Below are positions 11,145 through 21,846 of a stretch of 64,000 nt of DNA, piece by piece. The stretch is from Bufo bufo. Taxonomy: Eukaryota > Chordata > Amphibia > Anura > Bufonidae. Each line of letters opens with the position of its first letter. Position 1 is the stretch's first letter. Below the pieces are notes generated by a model. The model saw nothing but the letters and a program-made list of their open reading frames with translations, did no database searches and had not been told where the DNA came from. The stretch is from NCBI RefSeq assembly GCF_905171765.1, contig NC_053395.1:184344156-184408155 (forward strand), given 5' to 3'. The position numbers were made by a program, and so were the translations under genes.

Positions 11145-11669
11145 GATTGGCCAATTTATATAAAAATGTCCAAAAAATAAATAAAACAATTAATAAACAT
11201 TAATGTTTCATTCAGGCAACCATAACTGTTTTTATATTTCCCCCAGCTGTAAATTTTTAAAGGCCCCTGGTATCAACGATCTAGCTGGCATTCTCTACAT
11301 TCGTAGAATGCAAGATGGTGGAGGTCACTTGACTTGTCCTCGTGACCACTGCCTCAGGCTGTCCCTAGCGGCCTTCACTATAGTTCAGGTGCTAAACAGT
11401 AAGCTGGATGTATCCAACACATGCGCAGATAGAGGCAGCAGAATTCCCTTGTATCTGCACATGCGTCCAGTTACTGTTCTGCACCTCAGTGGATGAAGTC
11501 TGGAACAGCCTGAAGACCACTGCCATCTTGCGTCCTATGGACACAGAAGATGCCAGCTTGCTCTGTCTACGATGCTGATACCGGGGCAGTCTATTATGGT
11601 TGCATGAATGAAACATTGCTGTTTATGGCCATTTTAGAAAGTTATGTACAAATTAGTCAACCCTTTTAA
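11145..11669. mobile_element. Palindromic MITE abutting the previous one
   Basis: The inner arms AATGTTTCATTCAGGCAACC and GGTTGCATGAATGAAACATT pair, and TTCTACATTCGTAGAATGCAAGATGG pairs roughly with CCATCTTGCGTCC. The right end is CAACCCTTTTAAG with TTAA at 11666-11669. The left limit is set where homology to the neighbouring MITE ends, so it is approximate. Confidence 0.55.
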
Positions 11670-12180
11670 GGGAGAAAGTTCTGGGGATTTGTTTTGTAAT
11701 CTTTTGTGCATTTTCTATATTTTGTGTTCTTTTAAACATATGCAATGGAATTTAGACTGGAGATGAATTTATACGTCCACTCTACAGTGCTGTGAACTGG
11801 CAACCAGTGTTCAGAAATGCTGGTGTTCTGCACCCTCAGACCTTCACTAGTACAAAGGTGGCGCTCTTGCATCTTCTTAAGTGCTTGTAGAGCAGGTGGT
11901 ATGACAATGGAGAGCATGAAAGGTGCTGTGAATACAGCCTTGTGATCCATCTCGAGGATGTACTAATTAAGGCCCGATGACCTTGCACAGTACCAGACTG
12001 CTGGCCTCCTAAGACCATCTGATGGGTGCCATATTAAACTTGGTCATCTCCTTCAGACAGGTCTCTCACTTATACCATGTTCATGCATATAGATTTAATA
12101 CTGAGGAAGAGGTCACCCATTCATGACCTTCTCTATTATTGAGGGCACAGTGCTGCTGCAAAAAGCAGCATTGTTTCTAG

Positions 12181-12545
12181 GTAACTGGCCAGCTCTCATT
12201 TCTTGTCTGTTTAAAGAAATACTTGTTTTCCTCATAAAACTAAAATTGTTTTCTTAGAATGTTGTGTTGTACCATTCCTCTGTTATTTCTCCTGGAAATG
12301 TATGAATAAATTCACAGCTGAACATTAGCATTCACCTTGTTAGTATGGAGTGTCTCTACGCAACCTGGCATTCTCAGCACTGATTGTACGCTGTCAGGCT
12401 ATGTAGGGTCACACCCTTTTTACCAGGCTAATAGAAACACCTATCTGTCAGTTCATGCATATTTTCTAGGTGGAATAAGAGAAGAGTGGCACTATGTAGG
12501 TGCTATGTATCTATAAAACATGCGTCAGGAGAAATTAATTTGCCA
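12181..12545. mobile_element. Degenerate copy of the GGACCTGTCACCG palindrome family
   Basis: The words TGTTGTGTTGTACCATTCCTCTG, TTATTTCTCCTGGAAATGTATGAA and the mirrored TAAGAGAAGAGTGGCACTATGTAGG match the better copies at 8327 and 19884. The outer ends are eroded. Confidence 0.45.
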
Positions 12546-12603
12546 GGTTAATGTCTTCCGTATTAAAATATGAAAAAATAAATAGTATAGCCCCCTGTAA
12601 AGC

Positions 12604-12984
12604 TTAAACGGTTTGTGTCATCTGAGACATTGGTGGCGTAACGCTAGAATATGCTAGCAGTGACAGATAGGTGTGGGTTCCACACCTATCTCCAGAATGG
12701 GCCCCCGAAAGTGAGCGAGCGTGCTCAGCTATTTTCAGAAGTCCCATAGAAATTAATGGAGAACGCCCTGCACAAGTGCGGCCTCCTCTTCATTTCCTTT
12801 TATGGGACTACTGGAGATAGCCGAACCAGCGCTCTACTATTTTCGACAGTCCTATAGAAATGAATAGAGGACGGCCACGCTGCTCCTCACTCACTTCAGG
12901 GGTCCTATTCTGGAGATAGATGCGGGTGCCAGAGATGGCACCTGTATATATCTGACAATGTCTCAGATGAGGCAATCCCTTTAA
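12604..12984. mobile_element. Palindromic TTAA MITE, TCTGAGACATTG family
   Basis: TTAA lies at 12604-12607 and 12981-12984. GTGTCATCTGAGACATTG pairs with CAATGTCTCAGATGAGGC. AGATAGGTGTGGGTTCCACA pairs around 12910-12940. Two AGTCCCATAGAAATTAATGG-type arms fold in the centre. It is related to the element at 17978-18581. Confidence 0.75.
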
Positions 12985-13082
12985 AATACTTTAATCCTGC
13001 TTCTTGTAATGGGACATTTATATAGCATTTTCTAAAAAATTATTGTAAGACTGTGCGCTTTGTTAGTAGTAAAATTTGTGAT

Positions 13083-13099
13083 GGGGGGGGGGGGGGGGG
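13083..13099. repeat. Poly-G run
   Basis: A 17-base G homopolymer in otherwise unremarkable intron, and a likely place for assembly or read-length error. Confidence 0.8.
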
Positions 13100-13813
13100 T
13101 GTTAAGGGGCCAGTGATGTGATATCCTGTAGGTTCTCCACTGATATAGGATCATTCGACTCCAATCAGTTCCGTTAACGTCTTGTTAAGCATTTTCCCTG
13201 TAAAGTGCATTCTGAGGACAAAAAATGACTGGTATCAGGGTGATTATGCTTAACGTTGTTGATATACGGTAGTACAGTGGTTTTTACTTATTACGAGATG
13301 TCACCACACCATACATATTCATTTCCACACATTACCATACGTGAAAGCATGTACAATTAGAATATAGAATCCCCGCTTGCTCAGGACTGCTAAGCATTGT
13401 GGCTGTATCGCCTCCTGTCACTGAGACGGTGTCAGCTATACCGTGTGGAAGGGTTACACAAGTATTGTAGGGGATCAGTCATAGTGCCGCAGTTATTATG
13501 CTAAGCGATGCATTATAACATCCGCAAATCCATTTTACTGCCCGTTCCTCAGCTACGACAATGGTTGTCACTGATCTGGCTTCCTAATGGATGTGGAGGA
13601 ATCTCTTACATGATCTCTACCATTTTTATTATGTTTTTGTATGAACATTTTTTTATCAATTTTGTTTTTAAAAATGTAAGGCATTTCTGTCTGTCTAGTC
13701 TATTTTCTGGGATGTAGCTGTTGCAGTAAATCTGATAAATTCTGACTCCCATGGGATCACAGTGTAGCCCTGGTTCTGAGTTTGTTATTTATGTTTCACA
13801 AGCAAAAACTGTA

Positions 13814-14043
13814 GTAGGCTAGTCACCGCAGCACAGATCTCCGCCAGAGAATGCCAGGAATCGTTGCGTGCAGCTGTTTTTGTCCGGCCGAATCCTGCCA
13901 TGTTTACCGAGGAACAGCCGGATCCCATTATAGTTAGTGGGGTCCGGCTGGCAGGCAGCACTATCCGGCAATGCCGTATCTGGAGAACTCTGGCAGGCTG
14001 TTCTTTGCCGGAGACCTGGGCCGCAGATGTAAAACTAGCCTTA
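13814..14043. mobile_element. Fold-back element, CCGGATCC subfamily (TTTCACATCTGCGG type)
   Basis: Degenerate inverted ends, TAGGCTAGTCACCGCAG and GATGTAAAACTAGCCTTA. The interior has GCCGGATCCCATTATAGTTAGTGG, GGGTCCGGCTGGCAGGCAG and TCCGGCAATGCCGTAT. The better-kept start of a relative is at 63880, cut by the window end. Confidence 0.6.
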
Positions 14044-14071
14044 TAATTAGACCTTACCATATCCTCCCCTT

Positions 14072-14343
14072 TTAAGGCTCATACACACGGCCGTAGCTGT
14101 TTTTGAGGTCCGCATATTGCGGATGTGCAAAACACGAATTCGGGTTATGCGCGTTTTGCATTTTACAGATTGGTACATCCTGCCCTCTGTTAGAAATGCC
14201 TATTCTTGTTCGCAAAACAGACAAGAATAGGGCAAGTTCTATTTATTTTTTATTTATTTTTTGCGTTAAAGTGAATGGCTCTGCATTCGATCTGCCAAAA
14301 ATCTGATGCGGACCAAAACCATGAGTGTGTGCATGAGCCCTTA
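14072..14343. mobile_element. GCGGACC fold-back element
   Basis: TTAAGGCTCATACACACGGCCG at the left, GAGTGTGTGCATGAGCCCTTA at the right. Internal words: TTGCGGATGTGCAAAACAC, TGTTCGCAAAACAGACAAGAATAGG. Confidence 0.75.
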
Positions 14344-14870
14344 TAGGGATGCCTCGTGGCCCCACCTTCTCTGTCCGGTTCCCACCACCAATTCCGAATC
14401 ACAGACCACTGCAGTCGCATGCAGATAGCACACGGACCCATTTATTGCTATTGGTCCGCAAAAAATGGATGTCACCCGTGCGCTGTCTGCCCGCTCCTCA
14501 GATGATAGAACATGTCCTATTCTGGTCGGCATTGTGGACGAGAATAGCTGTGTCTACTGATGGGAGTGAGAAAATTGTGGAGTGCGCACAGAAGGGATCC
14601 GTGGTTTGCAGATCCGTGGTTTGCAGACCTAAAAACAGATATGAAGTAGTAAGTCCAATAGGTCGGCACTGCAGGTAAATATTTTGTGGTGCTAGCGTCC
14701 TAGGATTGGCATCCCACGAAACAATAGCAAGAAAGGGCCGGCACTCACTATAGGTTATCTGCAAAAGTTCTGTTTATTGTCACATAGTCCTGTGACGCGT
14801 TTCGACACTCGCTGGTGTCTTTATCAAAGAGTACGTAAAAACGGATACGGTCATGTGCTTGAGTCCTAAA
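14344..14870. mobile_element. GCGGACC fold-back element split by another repeat
   Basis: Family words run from about 14380 to 14640 (TCCGCAAAAAATGGATGTCA, GATAGAACATGTCCTATTCT). The right end ACGGATACGGTCATGTGCTTGAGTCC appears only at 14838-14864. Between them, about 14645-14832, sits a different repeat with ACGCGTTTCGACACTCGCTGGTG and CTTTATCAAAGAG. The split explains the missing continuity of the right arm. Confidence 0.55.
14645..14832. mobile_element. Repeat with GACGCGTTTCGACACT...TTTATCAAAGA motif, inserted in the previous element
   Basis: It begins near AGTCCAATAGGTCGGCACTG and ends near TCTTTATCAAAGAGTACG. The motif (CG)CGTTTCGNCAC followed by a TNATCA box also appears in weaker form at 37238-37275 and 56735-56765. 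The superfamily is not recognised. It could be the tail of a retroelement. Confidence 0.4.
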
Positions 14871-15246
14871 GCACATAAGGACTACTAGTTGGGCGCTACC
14901 TTCCTATTTTCTTTGAACCCCCAGTCATCTGCTATCTTCAAGAAACACAAGAGTAAAGCAGAATAGTTTTTTTCCTCTTTTTTGAACATTTAGTTTTGTT
15001 TTTTTCTCCCTGCTCCGTTGAAATAACACATAGGACTTGGGACTGATCCCCGAAGACCAAATGATTGTTTGGCCAACAGTTCCTGTATATCATTGGCCAA
15101 CCTTTCTCACATTTATATCCCAGTAGAAAACAGACTGACCGCTCGTCACACATATACATGTCATTCAGACGTCTCGGCAATCCTCTCAGTACAGCTTTGC
15201 TGATATTTGCTTTGTTCTTTTTTTTTTTTCTCCATCTTTCGTCCAG

Positions 15247-15344
15247 ATTGAAGTGCTAAACAAATACTTATTCCTGACCTCCAAACCGATGATCTATCTA
15301 GTCAACCTCTCGGAAAAAGACTACATCCGCAAGAAAAACAAGTG
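15247..15344 (+). CDS. OLA1: OLA1 internal exon carrying the NLSE specificity motif (about human residues 211-243)
   Basis: This 98-nt exon encodes [10 protein letters not shown]...RKKNK plus the first two bases of a Trp codon. It starts in phase 0, directly continuing the exon that ends at 9911, and ends in phase 2. The acceptor is CTTTCGTCCAG and the donor is GTAAGT. The motif NLSE is at 15304-15315. It replaces the usual GTPase NKxD, and in OLA1/YchF proteins is associated with ATP rather than GTP use. The motif is intact, so the locus looks functional here. Both flanking introns are long: 5.3 kb upstream and 43.9 kb downstream. Confidence 0.96.
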
Positions 15345-15955
15345 GTAAGTTGTCACCGTCCGGTATTATTCTGTCAGGCGAGTGTGTGTAGCACGCGGAC
15401 ACGGTTTCGCCAGGTAACAGATGAAATACCTGCCTATTAGTCTGTCTCTCCCAGCACCAGATTGAACCAATACAAGTGGTTTGCACTGCTTTGTCTGTAC
15501 ATGGGGGGATATTAGGCAGTGACAGTGATGGAAGGGACTTTTGAGATCTGCTCAGTAGGATTGCGCCACTGCGAAACTAAATGCGGCTTCTAGGAAAACC
15601 TTCAGAGGAAGGACTGCTATGAAGTAGTCTTAATATAGGACCTCCCTGGAGAACACTTGATATTGCATTGGATCGGTGACCACAAAAACCTTTGAGTGAT
15701 CGTGAAAAGCAATATAAGGATAGCGATATTTGCAGCTAACCAATAATAGTGGTATCGGATGTAACTTGCAGGATTGGCATCATATGTAATCCGTTCTTCA
15801 TGTATAGCTACGACAAGGGTGATTCCATGTATGATTTGGTCTTATCATTGTAAGGCTGATTTTGCTCCGATTAATTTCTTGATAATTTTTTTGACGCGCT
15901 GATATTGCATATTATGAAGACAAAAAAATAGCAGCTTAAAGGGGTTGTCTGCATT

Positions 15956-16100
15956 TATCAAGTAGACTAAGGGGGTTTTCTGAGCTCTTCATAGTGATAA
16001 GCTATGCTCGGGATAGGTCATCAGTATCTGATCAGTGCGGGTCCATCACCCGCCAATCAACTATTTGACAAGGCACCGAATGGAGACTAATCAATACCAT
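15956..16100. mobile_element. Half copy of the ATCCTC-AGGATAGG MITE
   Basis: The left arm only: GGGGGTTTTCTGAGCTCTTCATAGTGAT, GGGATAGGTCATCAGTATCTGATCAG, TCAACTATTTGACAAGGC. The right arm is missing before the next element starts at 16157. Confidence 0.5.
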
Positions 16101-16156
16101 ATTTTCCCTGCAGTGGTAGCTGCAGGAGAAATGTGTGACATCCACAGTTTCCCCTG

Positions 16157-16561
16157 TTAAAGGGATTGTCTCCTATTAAAATAACAAATCCCCTATCCAT
16201 ATGGGGTTAAGCCTCTGATCAGCGAGGGTTTCTTCCCCTGCGGCCCCCAGCCAGTCACTAGAACAGGGGGCTTGTTTTCCATTGTTTGAATGGAGCCCCG
16301 GACATGCATGCTCTTTGCCACTGCATCCATCTCTATGGGGTTGATGGAGATAGCCATGCGCTTGATCTTGGCTGCCTGGAATGGATGGAACAGCGGAGAT
16401 GCACGCGTGTCTGCCGCTCCATTCAAATATGACGAGGAACGTGGCTCCCCTGTTCTAATAATTGACGGGGGCCCCAACAGTCAGACAACTGCTGATCAGA
16501 CACACATCCCTCATGCTGTGGATGGGATATAAGCTGTTGTGATAGGACAACAGTCATTTAA
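16157..16561. mobile_element. Palindromic TTAA MITE, CCCCTATCCATATGGGG family
   Basis: TTAA lies at 16157-16160 and 16558-16561. GGGATTGTCTCCTATTAAAATAAC pairs with TGTTGTGATAGGACAACAG. CTCTGATCAGCGAGGG pairs with the CTGCTGATCAGAC arm. In the centre, GAACAGGGGGC pairs with CCCTGTTC. Confidence 0.75.
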
Positions 16562-16876
16562 CTGTTATATGACACAGTACAGGAAAGAGGGTAGCAGTAA
16601 AGAAAAGAACTGCACCTGCGCCGGATACTGTACTGCGCCAGATACTGAAGCTCACGGCGCACCGCAAGACTTTAGAAGAGGTCAGGGCCAGGCATGATCA
16701 AGTTTATTCTGCCGGGCCTGTCAATCAAAGTGCAGAGGACGCGGCAGTTACAGAGAGAGCAGAGCCTCTAGGAGTAATGGTAACGCCCCCGTTGCTCCTA
16801 GAGGCTCATTTGCATATATTAAAACCTCATTTTCCTCAGCAATGAGGGCACATATCAATCAATATGGGTGGGTTTG

Positions 16877-17060
16877 AGTTACTAGAGGGGCTGATAAGAG
16901 GGAGAGGCTGATAAGAGGGAGAGGCTGGGGGGTGGATCAGAGGCTGGGGGGCACATGAGTGGCTGGGGGGCACATGAGTGGCTGGGGGGCGGATCAGAGG
17001 CTGGGGGGCACATGAGTGGCTGGGGGGCGGATCAGAGGCTGGGTGGCACATGAGAGGCTG
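16877..17060. repeat. Minisatellite, 19-20-bp G-rich unit
   Basis: About eight imperfect units of GCTGGGGGGCACATGAGTG alternating with GCTGGGGGGCGGATCAGAG. The minus-strand reading produces a Pro/Ser/His-rich ORF that is a repeat artefact. G-runs every 19 bases could form G-quadruplexes, which is inference. Confidence 0.85.
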
Positions 17061-17343
17061 GCTGCCATGGTCAGCTCCCTGCTGTTGTGTGCACAGGGCA
17101 GCAGGGAGAGTGTAAAGTCCTCTTCACCCTAATAGAGCTCTATTAGGGTGAATATGACAAGGGTTCTAGCCCTTAAGGGGGCTAATAGTTATTAAATAAA
17201 AAGTAAAAAAAAAAAAAAAGTTTAAACACCCCCCCCCCCCCCCAAATATAGAAAACAATATATCGCGATATATATCGCATATCGCACATGCTTAAAATTA
17301 TATCGCAATATACATTTTTGGCCATATCGCCCACCCCTCTAGT
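17061..17343. mobile_element. Right part of a GATATCGC hAT-like element
   Basis: It ends ...CCATATCGCCCACCCCTCTAG with inner words ATATATCGCGATATATATCGC. The element at 44745-45383 has the same terminal words at both ends. The block 17090-17210, with AATAGAGCTCTATTAGGGTG and poly-A/poly-C, is shared inverted with the element at 886-2161. No left terminus was found, so it is truncated or interrupted. Confidence 0.5.
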
Positions 17344-17977
17344 ATATTTATACATGTGACTGGTACCGGAGATTCCGTTATGCTCCTGACCTCACCATTT
17401 GGAATAGTAGGTTATAGAAAGAATTAAAGGTGGCCTTCTCGCACTTGGAGAGTTAAACTGGTGCTGCTTTTATGTAGTCGTTTGGCTACAAATGTCAAAT
17501 TCCCCGCAGCAAAAAAAAATAAAAAAACCCTGTATGTTTGTAGCCAAAAGTGTAATTATCTGTGCAGACAGGCCAGCAGGCCTAATGATTTCTATTGAAT
17601 CCATTCAGCGCTGTTAGATCTTATTGGCACTGCAGCGTTCAAGATGAAAAGGGAAATGTCCATTTCTGGTTATGCGAGTGTGTATAAATGCAGGTTATTT
17701 AAAATGTGTATTTTACATACTCGCATAAAACTTTTACTGGGATTGTAAAAATGCAGGGATCTGGAGTCGAGGAGCTGGGTCTTTAAGGAATAGCTTAAAA
17801 TTCTTGTAATGTTAGTTTGTATCTATACAGGGCACAGACTGCATGGGCCGTCAGCCAGTCATCCATACTTATATTCACTTGCAGGACTTTTCTCATGTTA
17901 CCCTGAAACACATAACTTCGCTTCCTCCCAATAAGTCTGAATATGGACGCTCATAGAGGCAGGCTGGATGTCTGGAC

Positions 17978-18581
17978 TTAAAGCGGTATTCCCATCTCAG
18001 ACAATGGGGGCATATCGCTAGGATATATGCCCCCATTGTCTGATAGGTGCGGGTCTCACCTCTTGGACCCAAACCTATCTCTAAAACGAAGCCTAATAGG
18101 AGGCCGGCAAAGTGGTCTGCCAAAAATAGCTGAACAAACAAAACAATGGCTGATCTTAAGGAGACCAGCTACAGAAAACACGGTGGAGCCTCATTTAAGA
18201 GTCTCGACACAGCAATCCAAAGTGCAAAGCTCCCTGGGAAACAGTGATATGCAAAATAACCGTGGAGCCCGTTATGGGTCTTCAACACAGTGAAAGCCAG
18301 ATATCCCTCAAAGGAAGGAAAACCGAGCAAAGGGGTGTCCCCATTACAGAGATCTCGGCCACCACTCCCATTAATTTCTAAGGGGCTGACTGAAATAGCC
18401 GAGCCAGCCCCATAGAAATGAATGGAGAGCAGCCGCGCTTACGTGGTGTGCCCTTTGGGACTTTACTGGCTCCGTTTATGAGATACGTGCAGGTCCCAGA
18501 GGTGGGACCTGCACCTATCGGACAATGGGGGCATATCATAGCGATATGCCACCATTGTCTGAGATGATGCAACCCCTTTAA
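17978..18581. mobile_element. Palindromic TTAA MITE, CAGACAATGGGGGCATAT family
   Basis: TTAA lies at 17978-17981 and 18578-18581. TCTCAGACAATGGGGGCATA pairs with TATGCCACCATTGTCTGAGA, and a second copy of the word sits in each arm. The centre is enlarged, with an extra 200-bp unmatched segment at about 18125-18330 that may be a further insertion. Confidence 0.75.
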
Positions 18582-19883
18582 GGACATGCTTCACAACAAA
18601 TGCTTTCCATCGGAGAAAGGTTGGAATATATACTTTAACTCTTTAGTAGTTGACAGGTTCCCCATGGTCTGACGATTAAACATTTCAAGGCATATCCTAC
18701 TGAAAGGTCTTGAATGTATCCAGTAAACCTCTTGATCTGGGGTGCCTAAAGTGACGGGAACAAGTTGCCTCCACCAATGGGACATACAGTCTTGATAACA
18801 TGTCCATTCTTGCTGCTCCTTCCATGTAGATTTTGGCAAAAACAGGCTTGGATGCTTGCAGAGAGCAAGGGCTACATGGCGATCTTGGCCTAGACACCCA
18901 TCGCATGACTAAGGATTGTTGTGTCAGGGGTCTCAGCATGATTCACAAGTTACCGCAACCCCAGAATCGCAAAGAAATCGAGCAGGGTTGCAATTCTGGG
19001 GTGCCAGCAGCTTCAGAGTTTCACTGCAATCCTATTCATTTCTATGGCTGCATTGCTACACAGCGATCTTTGGTTGCGCAACAGGTGTCTCAACCATGAT
19101 CGCTCCGTAGGCCCAGCCTTAGGGCTCATTCACACAACCGTATGGTTGCCGCGCCTGTGTTGCGGACCGCAAACAACGGTCCACAAAACACAGGCACTGG
19201 CTGTGTGAACTCTGTATTGTGGTGCGGACCCATTGACTTTGAATACTGTGGTGCAGGAGAATGAGAATAAAGGAGCCCCCCTCATACCCATGGCTAAACA
19301 GACAGCTCACTATACAGGAGCGCTCCCACCTTATACCTGGAGAAGGCAGCTGTCTAAAATGGGTATGCTACGGACATGACATAGACATCACTTCATCAAT
19401 CCCATACAAATGAATGGACCAATACTCGCTTAACTGCTCCATACAGAGAATCGTTCTCAGGATCGCGTGGGGTTTCAGTGGTTAAATCAAATAAATAAAA
19501 TACATGACATTTCCTTTAATATAGCAAATACTCTATGACCATTCATCAATATGGAGTGGGGCTGTCACAAGTGGTGGTTGTCACAAATATTCCAGCATAA
19601 TTGGTATGGTTGATGTAATGAACTCCTGATGAAGGTCACATTAGAAAACCCGTAGTGTCACTAGTCCTGTAAAAGTCTAGGGTGTAAAATTTCTGGGTAT
19701 AGTGTCAATAAAAAAATAAATAAAAAAAATGGCTGATTTTGGGAAACCCCTTTAAATCGGCAAAATGTTTTGCAGGCAGCTCCCCAGATTTTGGCTTTGG
19801 AGGCTCCTCTGGGTCTGATTTTATGATTTTAGTAGGTGGGAAGTTGTTTGTGTACAACTCCAATTATGATTTATTTTTTATGT
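18582..19883. other. OLA1: OLA1 intron with a broken GCGGACC copy
   Basis: No gene is seen. At 19121-19245 there is a truncated fold-back copy (GGGCTCATTCACACAACCGT, TTGCGGACCGCAAACAACGG, GGTGCGGACCCATTGACTTT) lacking its right end. The rest, 18590-19110 and 19330-19800, is unique or too degenerate to assign. Confidence 0.5.
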
Positions 19884-20215
19884 TTTAAAGGGGACCTGTC
19901 TGTCTCTTTTAGTGACTATGTGCATCCTCCATGTATTAACTATTCTGGATCATCTGTTCTGGCCACTGTGTTGCGCCATCCCTCTGTTATTCCTACTAGA
20001 AGTTTTTGACTGAATTGCCAGCAGTGCGCAATGAATGTCAAGATTGGTTTTACCAGTTGGGGGGGGGGGGTGTCCCTGCACAGTCTGACACTATCCAATC
20101 CGTGCTACCAGTGGCAGACTGTTTAGGGACACACCCTGAGCTAGTAACACCTCATTGCAGACTGCTAGCAACAGAACCAGCCATCAGTAATGACGTAGCA
20201 ACGTGAGGGACAAAT
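19884..20215. mobile_element. Copy of the GGACCTGTCACCG palindrome family
   Basis: TTAAAGGGGACCTGTCTGTC starts the left arm (TTAA at 19884-19887), with CATCCTCCATGTATTAACTATTCTGG and CTGTTATTCCTACTAGAAG as in the copy at 8327. The right arm is deleted or eroded after about 20205. Confidence 0.6.
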
Positions 20216-20906
20216 AGGATTACCCAAAAATTAGCACTGTGCCCTGGGAACAGGTACATTTTACTGGATTTGTTCAACTTTTACAGAAGTATTTATTCCA
20301 GTTTTCGAAATATTTTGTAAGCTCTAGATTATGCAGGTACAATAATGCATTGAAAATAATAACATTGCACACACAAAATATTTCTCCAACCGCCCTCTCG
20401 GCCTCAGAGCTTAATCTATATGCTGTTACCTGAACCAAGGCCAGTTCCCCGCTAAATATCAGAGTTTTGTTGAAACCCTTCTCTGTTTCCATCTCACTGT
20501 AATTCGTTAGCTCGAGTTATATGCACATGGTTTCAATTCTGTTGAAAAAAAAAATAAAAAAAATTACCATACAATATCAAAGAGCACGAGCGCTCTAAAC
20601 TGAAAAATAAACATTTAGAGATAGAAAGCCAAAGCAATAATGAATATCACATGGCCCCTGCCGATAAATCACCAGAGAAGGCTGTACCCAGGTAATGCTG
20701 GAATGTGATTAACCACAGCCAAAATGGAACAGGTCCGATAGCCCCTTGCTCCCTCTGTAAGCCTAGGTGGGAGGAACTGTCCACTTTGGAATTCCACTTT
20801 ATTGTGAGCGGTTCATCAGTTGGGGTCACAAAGGGAAATCACTCATGAGAACCTGATGAGCCCCATTAAAGTCAGTGAAGTTACCCAGTTCACTGATGTG
20901 GCCCCT
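20216..20906. other. OLA1: OLA1 intron, no feature seen
   Basis: AT-rich sequence without clear repeat termini. Open frames on both strands here lack any recognisable motif. Confidence 0.45.
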
Positions 20907-21013
20907 GTCAAGGGAATATGCCAGCAGAAAATGACCTATTGTTAAAGTCACGTTTTTATGATAAATATATCTTTAAGAAATATTTTTTAATTTTCCATGT
21001 CCCTATCAATATT

Positions 21014-21286
21014 TTAAAGGGCTTCTTTCATCAGGAACACCGTTATTAAACTGGCTGACCTTAGTCATGTGCTAATGTCAGCTGAAGCTAGAGGTCTTTG
21101 TCCGTTTTTTTCTATGTGCCTCCGTTTTTTATGAACTTTTATTTTATGCAAATGAGCCTCTAGGAGCAATGGGGGTGTTGCCCCTGCTCCGAGAGGCTCT
21201 GTTTTCCCTCTAGCTTCAGCTGACATTAGCACATGTCTAAGGTCAGACAGTTTAATAATCATGTTCCTGATGGCAGAAGCCCTTCA
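21014..21286. mobile_element. Palindromic TTAA MITE, CTTCTTTCATCAGGAACA family
   Basis: TTAA at 21014-21017 and a decayed TTCA at 21283-21286. AGGGCTTCTTTCATCAGGAACA pairs with TGTTCCTGATGGCAGAAGCCC, and TGCTAATGTCAGCTGAAGCTAGAGG pairs with CCTCTAGCTTCAGCTGACATTAGCA. It is inserted in the element 20907-21801. Confidence 0.8.
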
Positions 21287-21348
21287 AAAAAAACGTATTT
21301 AATCCTGCAATTTTCACACCGGTCACAGGTCTAATGATGGGTCATGAT

Positions 21349-21701
21349 TAGGGATGAGCGAATCATGTTTCATCCGAAGTCGATTCGCATAATACTTTGT
21401 TTGAATACTGTACAGTATTAGAATGTATTGGCTCCTATGAGCCGAAGTTATTACTTTGTGAAGTCTAGCGAGACTTCGCGTAATAACTTCAGAAATTAAT
21501 TTCTACTGTAAAAAAACATTTTCCAAACTTGGAACCAAATTTTTTTTTTTACAGTAGAAATTGATTTCTGAAGTTATTACCTGAAGTCTTGCGAGACTTT
21601 GCGAAGTAATAACTTCGGCTCATCGGAGCCAATATATTCTAATACTCGATTATGCGAATCGACTTCAGATGTTTCACCCGAAGTCGATTCGCTCACCCCT
21701 A
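21349..21701. mobile_element. 353-bp hAT-type palindrome with exact 8-bp target duplication
   Basis: The left end TAGGGATGAGCGAATC is inverse to GATTCGCTCACCCCTA at the right. The arms pair over nearly the whole length (TCCGAAGTCGATTCGCATAAT; GCCGAAGTTATTACTTTG; TAATTTCTACTGTAAAAAAA). The duplication GTCATGAT is exact, at 21341-21348 and 21702-21709. Confidence 0.92.
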
Positions 21702-21846
21702 GTCATGATTTATATCACCAAAAATTGTAAAAAAAATAAAATTTTTACATACAAATGTGATTTAAATAATAGGTCATTTTCTGATGACACATTTTCTTTG
21801 AGTTGTAGAATGCAGTTGACTGCTACACAGACTACAGACCTGTCTA

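Larger units (their letters stand above)
20907..21801. mobile_element. Palindromic MITE (CAGAAAATGACCTATT family) interrupted by two others
   Basis: The left arm GCCAGCAGAAAATGACCTATT (about 20920) is inverse to AATAGGTCATTTTCTGATGACA (about 21768-21790). The better copy at 34448-35065 shows the intact form. Between the arms sit the TTAA palindrome 21014-21286 and the hAT palindrome 21349-21701. Confidence 0.7.

Noticed and set aside
16836..17051. 71-aa frame MCHPASDPPPSHSC... on the minus strand
   Set aside because: It is the reverse reading of the 19-bp minisatellite.
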